From contig NC_064046.1 of the NCBI RefSeq assembly GCF_932526225.1, positions 13,349,708 to 13,413,707 on the forward strand: a stretch of DNA of 64,000 nt, in the 5' to 3' direction. Both the position numbers and the translations under genes were made by a program. This DNA is from Nematostella vectensis. Taxonomy: Eukaryota; Cnidaria; Anthozoa; Actiniaria; Edwardsiidae. The notes below the pieces were generated by a model. That model was not told the origin of the DNA. It saw nothing but the letters and a program-made list of their open reading frames with translations, and did no database searches. Positions 56,001-64,000 of this stretch are shown here, piece by piece; the first letter of the stretch is position 1, and each line of letters starts with the position of its first letter.

Positions 56001-59000
56001 CTTTGCGGCTTACTCTCCAACCCTTTAAAGAGTTTAGTTAGTTAGAGTTTGTCCTTATTCGAGTCTTAACGCTTTCTTTGGTTGGAAGCTGCGCCGTCTC
56101 CGTGCGACACTTCAAATGTGACTCAGTGAAAAAACCGATGAAGATTAACAATTTACTCTCAAGGGGGATCAGGTTTCGTTTCCTTCACAACAACAGCAAA
56201 CACAGAGGAAATCCAACGATGACATGACTACTGGGATGTTGAATACTTTTCTCAAACAAAAATATTGAATTCCTATAATCGATCCTGTTGTGTTAGCTGG
56301 TTTCCAGCTATGGTTACAAGTTCACGTACCGTTTCAGCTGACAGCTCTGGGATTTGCTAAGTCATCGCGTTGCTTGGAGACAACCCTTAAGGTTATAGTA
56401 GATGTCTTGTTAAACTCTTGGAGGTGATCAAACACGATTTCGCGCCCAATACCTTAAGCCTGTTTTCCTTACAGCAGAAGATTTCTACCCACTCCTGCCA
56501 TATCTTGACTTGCACTGAAAGGGAAAGCAAGCTAACAGAATGAGTTGATAACGTTGATTGACGTCTTAATTAAGCACCAATACGCTCCGTAGCGCGCGTC
56601 ACACTTCTCTAAGTATTGTCCAATGAGACAAGGTGTCCAAATCCTGTTCGCTGATAATCTTTGACACGCAGTCTAATGGTTTCTAGTCACGCAATTAATC
56701 GGAAATGTCGATAGTAAACAAAAGAAATAAAGTGCACGATGACTTGGTTATTATTAGTTTGGTCTCTTGAAATTCCGGAGATCAGTAGACGGATATGTCC
56801 GCTGTACTGGTTGGGTATTTAATTTCTGTGAAAGATATCTAGGCGTGGGCGCCAGTGGAAATACAGATTAAACCAATGCCCGGAAAGAACGTCTAATTTA
56901 AGGCCAAGTTTAATTTGCTTGTTTCCAATCCGGATAGAAAAAAGTATATTTTTCATATGTGCAAATGTTAACGATTTACAAAGTTTATGATTTCCCGCGC
57001 TTTGTAGGGGAAATTTAAATTTGTACGCAAAAAGTTTGTTTTAGAAATTATCCAATTTGTTTAACCCCTTCGACACCGTTCATATTTGGCTTTACAAGCG
57101 GTGTGTATTTGACGAGATCTATTCAGTGGAGTGAGTTTTAGCCAAAAGCTTTCTGTCTTCTAAAGCATTTACTGTACTCGGGTTTCATTTGTTTTTGATT
57201 CTTACTTAGACAAGGGATGTAAACTCAGCTCCTGGACAGAAGTTAAACCAAAGAGATTGCGTTTTTGCCTTTTCAAGCTTGAGGCGACAAGGAAAGGGAT
57301 TTTTGTTTTTAATGTTAATATAGATTAATCTAATAACGGTGTTTAGATGGATTATTTGGGTGTTTGATGTAGAATATGCGCCAAGTCCGCTAGGGTCAGT
57401 CAAGTCTTGTCAGATATTGACTTATTTACATTCTACCTCCGGGGATTGTTATGCTTGGTAAAAAAAAGACCCATATTTGCGACTATTTTCTTTCGTTTTT
57501 CTTCTTTTTGGAACGTTGGTGACTCTTATCTTCAAAAATAATAGCCTTAGGATTCCAATCAGAGCACATATTTAGGGCTTTTTCTCGTCGCCTTTTTATT
57601 TCCAGAGAAGATCATGCACCTGATTAGAAAGTAATGTCAATGAAATTATGACGTGTGCGGAAAAAAAAACTTATTTCATAAAAGCTAGTCGAATCGCTAG
57701 ATGATTTACCTTAAGATAAGAGCGTAAACGATTGCCTCGCGGTTAAATTCATTGTTTTTGGGTACAGATGGGGCCCGCAAATGGCGACGTTAAAATCAAT
57801 CAGAACAAATGTGTAGCCCAAGCCTGAGAGCCATTGGGCCAGCGTGCGCATAAACGAGAAAAACCCCGGGAACGATATTGGTTTGTAGCTTTACCATAGC
57901 GTGAGTTGTTCAGATGTTTATGAAAGCCATACGATAGTCAACCACAACATACATTGTGAGTTGATGAACTATCCCACAATGCACCGGGTGACGCTATCAA
58001 TTTCGTTCAAAACAAGTCTGTAAACCACAGAAAATAAAAGCTTTACTTAGCTATGCACATTTTAAATTTGAAAAATACCATCTTGAAAGCAGAAAAAGGC
58101 GCAGTCGCCTTTCTCGGATTTTCGCTCCCAAATTTGCTACTTTTGTTTCATATTTGATACTTTTTGTTGGAACACAGGCTTTCTTAGCCTTTTTTAGCGC
58201 CTTCGTAGACAATTTGCTATTGATAGTGCGATAGGGCAGACGCTAAGCTGTAAACGTCTGTATTTGTGGGTAAAATATTTTCATACCTGATGCACTTGAA
58301 GAGTAAAACTGTAAGGAGCGCGGAAAAGGCACTTTTCTGACAAAATAGCTTACTTTACATGACATTGACTTGTAAACCACTCTCAAGCTTTTCTTGGCTC
58401 CTTGATGCTTACCTTTTACGTTTAATCAACGTCTCCAAAGTTAAAAGTAGCCAATCACGCTCGACTTAATAAATTGCCCACAGCAGCAAAAGATGGAATT
58501 ATTTCTCGTGCGCTTCGATACACCTCTTGTGCCATTCCTACTCTTTTTTCTTCTATTCATTTGTTCATTAGGCTTTTAACCAGGCGCCAGGCTAGGGCGG
58601 GGTGCTTTTTATATGTATAATTTATTTAGTAAGTAAGCAATCCGATTGTTGAAGCTAGATCGATTTAAATTAAAAAAGCGCGTGGAATTAACGCACAAGC
58701 TCAATAAGAACTCAAAGATTAAAAATATTTTGTATTATTCTCGAGGTGTCGCCATATTATATCCGTGAGAGACTGACTGCTTGATGTTTTTCTGGTCAGT
58801 GAGGAAAATACCAATAGCAATCCTTGGGTAAAAGTCGAGCAAGCAAATAAGCCGCGTCAAATATATTGTCAGATCTCAAAAAGGTTGCTTAAAGGCAAAA
58901 CTTAAAGGCAAAACGAATTCTGGCCTCTAAAAAAATATTAAACAGGAAAAAAATATCCTCCCAGTGTCCTCCCAGTCAAATATCAAGCGATCGGCCCCTA

Positions 59001-59433
59001 AAAGCGCATGTTCTCAGTTAGTTATAATCTGAACCCAATAAATAAATGAAACCAACGCCCTATTGTCACATTACCGCGTACACAAGCCATACCAGATGAA
59101 CATAGACTTTCTAAAGAGACAAGCATAAGATAGTGACTGCTTCATACACATTGCCAATGTAGTGCAACTGAAATAGAAAATGTTGAAGCTTCTTTCCGCT
59201 CAATAATCTGATTAGTTTCCAAATCCATTTAGAATACTCAGAGTATTATCAAAACAGAGGAAAGCAGAGGGGATTATACCATATGATGCGCATTTTGAAT
59301 CTTCGAGGTACTCAAGCAGATACACACACGTACGGCACAGACGGATTTTGGTTTCCTACTGCGGTCCGCAGATTCAGGCTCACTTTCCTCATCATTTTTA
59401 ATCAAAATTGGAAGGCGAAGTCTGATGGAATTT
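56001..59433. other. Gene-poor region upstream of the GPCR
   Basis: It includes the presumed 5' flank of the GPCR. No coding exon with a recognisable domain was found, and no clear promoter element was identified. Confidence 0.4.
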
Positions 59434-59975
59434 CAAAATAACCATCAAACAAAGTTTTATAACCAATCTGACAAACTAAAAAATATGGCAGTTATATCTT
59501 TTCCCAAATCAGCCGATAGAAATGGATGCTTTCGCAGACTTGAGATTTTGGTAGGATGACAAAATAGCGGTTGACCGGTTAAGTAAAAGACCTAACCGAT
59601 AACATTCGAGTCCTTGAAATGTGTAATTATGTACTTCTGCTGACGTACGTGTAGGTGTGTGCCGAACGGCCGCTATGAATAAAAATAAAAACGGGAAACA
59701 AGTATTCAAATAACTCACGGTGGTTGATCTTAGTTCAGGGGGTATTTCTGTGTCCGCAACGCCGTGTGATGTTCGGAATCCCACACACGTACACGATGCC
59801 TTTTTGGGAGATACAATAAACAGTCTCTGTCCGCCGCCATTTTGTTCTCCCAGCAAGTACCAAGTGTAAAGAAGCATTCATTTCCATCGGCTGATTTGGG
59901 GAAGCCAATGCGATATTTTCGATTGATATTGGTAAATAAAGTATAACACTTTGTTTTCAGATGGTTATTTTGATA
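59434..59975. mobile_element. MITE-like element with long inverted ends
   Basis: The left end (TTCAAAATAACCATCAAAC, then CCCAAATCAGCCGATAGAAA and GACAAAATAGCGG) is mirrored at the right end (CCGCCATTTTGTTCTCCCAG, CCATCGGCTGATTTGGGG, CAGATGGTTATTTTGATAT). The arms are roughly 140 bases each around a unique middle. Partial relatives lie near 290-350, 23040-23340 and 52585-52675. Frames inside are not considered genes. Confidence 0.7.
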
Positions 59976-60554
59976 TTTAAGCACATCATTTGCCTTTCAA
60001 TATTATATAAAATATTATATAATATTGGAATGTCCAAAAAGGGCCTTTTAAAACACTCAACAAATGCTCTATCTTTTATCAGGGACCTTTATAGATGCGA
60101 CAACGGCGACGGCTAGGACGCCGGGCCGAGAAAAAACACTATTTAGCGCTTGACGATAGATTACAAACTAGTTTTAATGATAACACAGACACCTTGCGAC
60201 GATGAATAAATGTGCTAAAATTAGAAGAAAGATTTCAAAATATATATTTTAAAAAAGATATTCAAGAACATTTTATTAACTGCAGGGCTTATGGCAAGCG
60301 AATTAAGACCCATACAATATAACAAATGAATTCACAATTTCCAGTAAATATAAAAGGGACTCCACATAATTGCTTTATCCAAAACCATGACAAAACAAAT
60401 ATTATAGTAAACAGACTAAAATAAATAATTATTTAAAACATTACTGATCGCTGTAAGTACTTTACTTGTACAGAACATTTCCAATTGTCCAATTGCCAAA
60501 CCATTAATTTTTACAGTTTTATTGGGTTACTAGTCGCCGAGTTTACTTTTTTAG
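59976..60554. other. Intergenic, no gene recognised
   Basis: AT-rich sequence with an AT palindrome near 60001-60027. Nothing else is recognised. Confidence 0.4.
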
Positions 60555-60688
60555 CAGAGCCGTATCAGGCCATCACGTAAGATTGGAAGAGAAGGCACAA
60601 TACAGAAACATTAAGAAAATGATGAAGGCCAAGTCAAGGGAGGGGGGGGGCACGTGCCCCCAGTGCCCCACCCCCTGCTACGGCCCTG
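60555..60688. mobile_element. MITE family B with TTTAG target duplication
   Basis: The 134-bp element starts CAGAGCCGTATCAGGCC and ends CCCCCTGCTACGGCCCTG, flanked by TTTAG on both sides (60550-60554 and 60689-60693). A G run and GTGCCCCCAGTGCCCC lie inside. It runs opposite to the copy at 53876. Confidence 0.75.
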
Positions 60689-61540
60689 TTTAGCACACAT
60701 GTTTGACAATCTCAACTGGAATTTTATGACGCACAGAGAAAGAAGCTAAAAAGTTAAACCTAAATCATATTTTAACTTGACTTTTTATGACTTCGACTGG
60801 CGAAACTTCGACTGTAGTGGCAGGATTTTAGATGGAGGGACTCAAAGGCAGTCGAGTCGAAGCGAAAACACGATTCGACATATAAGCGTTTCCCAATCAG
60901 AGCAAAGGTGCTTCCTTTATACGGTCAGGTCGCCTTCTGGTGTTTTTGCTTTTGTCCTTGCTTCACAGCATCGTAAATATTTAGTTACGTTCACCCCTTT
61001 CCCCTCCCCCCCCCCCCCCCCCCCCCCTCCGGGTATGGTTCTTCCCATATCAACCTGATGGTGATGTTAGTTTTTTTTTAGGGATCAAAAACCGGCCTCA
61101 GGTATTTTTAGGGGGCATCTTAGGGAAAAAAGGCTTTTCCCGAAGAAATGGTATTTTAGGGCTCCTGGTGAATCCTTGACGGTACTTATTATTGGTGTGC
61201 AGGTATTCTTTAGAGTATTTTTCAACACCGAAGAACACCTCTTTAACAATTGTTGTGTTTTCACGAGGTTTTGTTGTCGGTTTGATGAAAATTTGTTTTT
61301 TACAATTTATAGCGAACAGAGTAAGGCAAGTTTATACCCCAAACGTCGATGTCCACCACGCTTGACCGTAAAACGTGGAATTTCGCGTCGCGGTTCGGCG
61401 GAGACTGGTATAAAATAGTTGAAAATCTATCAGACTGAGGGCATTTTAAAGGGCGTCTTTGAATTCTCGGGTCAATTCCATTGTTTTCTACCATAGCTGT
61501 CCAATGTCGTTATGATCAAGTGTTCTACTTGCCTCACATT
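60689..61540. other. Intergenic, no gene recognised
   Basis: It includes a C run near 61006-61026 and a TATA-like TATAAAATAG near 61409. Frames at 60777-61058 and 61176-61418 have no recognisable domain. Confidence 0.35.
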
Positions 61541-61544
61541 CAGT

Positions 61545-62320
61545 TGCCTATTATATGTTTTTGTTCGAGTAAATCACGTACAAATGCCAAAAAGTGAACA
61601 TATAAATTTGGTATTCGTACCGAGGCGGCTGTGTGGGGATATAAAATTTGTGGTAATGGACGTTAGTGCGTGGGTTAAAGTGTGCAATTATGGCTATTAT
61701 ATATGGTGTATTGCATTGGGGACGTTAGTTAAGAGTTGTGGCTATAAATGAAAGGTAGAAAACGGGCTTGGAGTTAGGGCAGAACAGTGTATTTGACCTT
61801 GGAACGAGGGTGATAATTACCTGTTCATAATTTCCTGTGAGTGTAATGTGAGCTTGTGAAAAATCAAGTCAATAACAAGACCGGCGAATGCGGCAGTTGG
61901 CTCCTTGAGTACGGGGTGTTACATTGTGTCGTGTAGAGAGAGAGTTTGTTAGGATACGCGCTCTAGGTTAGTGACTGATAAGTGATGAGCTTAAGCGATG
62001 GCCCATATCGAGCGAAAATAATACGCCTAGATACGGCAGAGAAACGGTAGGAATTGCGGTGCAGGTTAAGATGTGTAAATCACGTGCAAGTGCCAAAAGT
62101 AAACATTTAACAACGACGAATACGATATCTCCAGTATATGTTTTTATTCGAGTAAATCACTTACAAATGCAAAAAAGGTGAAGCTTTAATAACGAATACG
62201 ATATTCCCAGTACATAACGAGTTACCTGCTGTACTGTCGAGTTGCATGCTATATGTTTTTATTAAAGTAAATCACGAACAATTTCCAAAAAGGTGAGGCT
62301 TTGATAACGACATACATAAT
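61545..62320. repeat. Diverged repeat units TATATGTTTTTATTCGAGTA
   Basis: Units around 61549, 62075, 62137 and 62250 share TATATGTTTTT[AG]TTCGAGTAAA (or a variant), TCACGTACAAATGCCAAAA and AAGGTGA. Later units also share ATAACGAATACGATATTCCC. Spacing is irregular, suggesting an old tandem or interspersed array. Confidence 0.6.
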
Positions 62321-62545
62321 TTGTCGTATTTCGAAAGTTTCGGACTGTTATTTCACTCAGAACTCTAGAAAAAAACTATATCGACTTTTTTCCCACGGTC
62401 ACGTGATTGATGACGTCATATTTTAAAAGTTAATAATTGTAAAATCCTATGTGCTATTTGTCATATTTCGAAAGTTTCGTAATGTTTTCTCAATAGGAAC
62501 TCGAGAAAATGTTTTTTCCACGGTCACGTGATTGATGACGTCATG
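62319..62545. promoter_or_regulatory. Two repeated E-box plus CRE modules
   Basis: GGTCACGTGATTGATGACGT occurs twice, with CACGTG at 62400-62405 and 62525-62530 and TGACGTCA at 62411-62418 and 62535-62542. Each module is preceded by a repeat containing ATTTCGAAAGTTTCG. This may be regulatory or simply part of a repeat; no target gene is visible. Confidence 0.4.
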
Positions 62546-63540
62546 AGAATAACTGATACGGCGTTGTCTTCGTTATAAAATTTGTACACTTATGTTAAAG
62601 TTTGATGATTATCGGTGAAAATGGGACGTAGATATTGCGACAATATGTAACGACTTGCCTGCTGGAACGTTCAAAATAATCACAAAGTCACGTGAGTAAT
62701 AATATTTGATATCATACATGCATGAATATGTTTGTTGTATTTTTTGTACAATCGTGTCAAAATTTCGTGACAATCGGCCCTATACCTGCCGAGATATTAT
62801 ATGAATCATCACATTTGAGTTGCCTGCTAACTTCACCGAGTTGCCTGCTGAGTTGCCTGCCAGCTTTACTATGGTGACAATAATTATGCGAAAAGTATTC
62901 GAACATAAACTGGAGCCGCAAAAGCTTTAAAAAAAAGTCCCCAGGTTTATTTACCATAAAACGAGGCTTTTTAATCCTACAAAAGTTTCAGATGCTAATT
63001 TAGTGTACAGCGGAGTAAGTATGCCTCTGTAATGACCGAGCCCAATAGACAACCAAACGTTTCAGATGCCATGTAGGTGTCAAGGGGGATGCAACGATTT
63101 GTAACTCAACATGACATCAACAAGGACGCCACGAAAAACGGAAATGCTCATATCAAAATGTACATGACTTGATATCAAAGTAAACGCAATTCTCTAACTA
63201 ATAAGATAAATTAAAATGCGGAAAATATTTTTAGCATTTGTTTTTCGTTTTTCGAGTTATTGGCGTTTGTTTTCCTTTAGGTACTAATTTGTAGATATTG
63301 TTCTGTTTCTCTCTGTGGGAACTAGGAAAATATAAGCGTATGTCTATCGCTAAGGGAACTGATATCAAATGGAAATAGCACTTAGGGCCTCCCTTATATT
63401 GGTGTTAGAGTCTTCCTTTATCAGCCAAATAGGAACAGGTTCCATCGGGGCTACACGATTTGGAAAAAAAGTATTGGAGAATATTATTTGTCAAAACAGT
63501 AACGAAAGATTGTTTCAGGTTAGACAGGTTGCACTATTTT
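62546..63540. other. Intergenic with short GAGTTGCCTGC repeats
   Basis: GAGTTGCCTGCT or variants occur three times at 62817-62863. No gene is recognised. Confidence 0.4.
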
Positions 63541-63704
63541 AAAAAGATAATCGAACTCCAGAAGATTTTTGGCTCAAATAATAGGAACGTTTAACTGACC
63601 AATATTACGCGTTTAGTTTACAAGCAAGTTTACAAGTTAAAAAGATAATCGAACTCCAGGAGATTTTTGGCTCAAATAATAGTAACGTTTAACTGATCAA
63701 TATA
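63541..63704. repeat. 66-bp direct repeat pair
   Basis: 63541-63606 and 63639-63704 share AAAAAGATAATCGAACTCCA and the following bases with about four mismatches, offset by 98 bases. Confidence 0.85.
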
Positions 63705-64000
63705 CAAGCATCTGTTATAGCATATTCCTGAGTTTTAGATATATTATTATTGTATTACATAGTTTTTATTCCTTGTGAAAGGGTTTATATGAAACGAATT
63801 CAGGTCTTCAGGATTGCAGGATTTGCAACAAGCTCAGGAGAGCGTAGGATAATGTGAAAGAATTTGGGCTTTAGAAACAGAAATATGACCGTCAATTTCT
63901 CCTCTTAGGTTTTCCAATGCTTAATGAAAAATTCAATTATCGTTGTGCTTTTCTATGATACTGCAAAGGCGGTAACCAAGGAGTGTGGTGTCAGCTCCCA
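63705..64000. other. Intergenic, window end
   Basis: Nothing recognised. Confidence 0.4.

Noticed and set aside
60001..60027. AT palindrome as a regulatory hairpin
   Set aside because: Simple TATAATATT alternation is expected by chance in such AT-rich DNA.

Overview
This is nuclear DNA from an animal, most likely an anthozoan cnidarian such as a sea anemone (Nematostella or a relative). It is AT-rich, its genes are split into many short exons with GT-AG introns, and it is full of small inverted-repeat DNA transposons (MITEs). The proteins belong to metazoan-specific families. The species is inferred from overall character and was not tested by any search. All exon models were built by eye by joining conserved reading frames at splice sites with matching phase.

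Six protein-coding genes can be supported. (1) A CBFA2T/MTG/Nervy corepressor, + strand, 18187-27567, 11 coding exons. (2) A secreted PAN/EGF-type protein, + strand, 31646-33789, 3 exons. (3) CYBA (p22phox, the NADPH-oxidase membrane subunit), - strand, 39146-35484, 5 small exons. (4) CDT1, the DNA replication licensing factor, + strand, 39691-43663, 8 exons. (5) A DIPK1/FAM69-like Golgi/ER kinase-fold protein, - strand, 47274-44571, 3 exons. (6) A rhodopsin-family GPCR, - strand, 56000-54456, one exon. CYBA and CDT1 are head to head, with 544 bp between their start codons and an E2F-type site in that gap.

The two most striking observations concern CYBA. First, CBFA2T, CYBA and CDT1 lie within 26 kb here; to my knowledge CYBA, CDT1 and CBFA2T3 also lie close together at human 16q24.3, so this may be animal microsynteny older than the cnidarian-bilaterian split. 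Second, the end of CYBA exon 4 together with its splice donor has been amplified into a 14-copy, 38-bp tandem array, so intron 4 begins with 13 decoy donor sites. The same intron also carries a copy of the intron 1/exon 2 acceptor region.

The first 18 kb and the stretches 27.6-31.6, 47.6-54 and 56-64 kb are mostly gene-poor. They hold a decayed hAT transposon (6506-9164) nested in a MITE, other MITEs with 3-bp or 5-bp target duplications, minisatellites, an OTU-domain remnant and paired E-box/CRE modules. No rRNA, convincing tRNA, CRISPR array or prokaryotic feature was seen.
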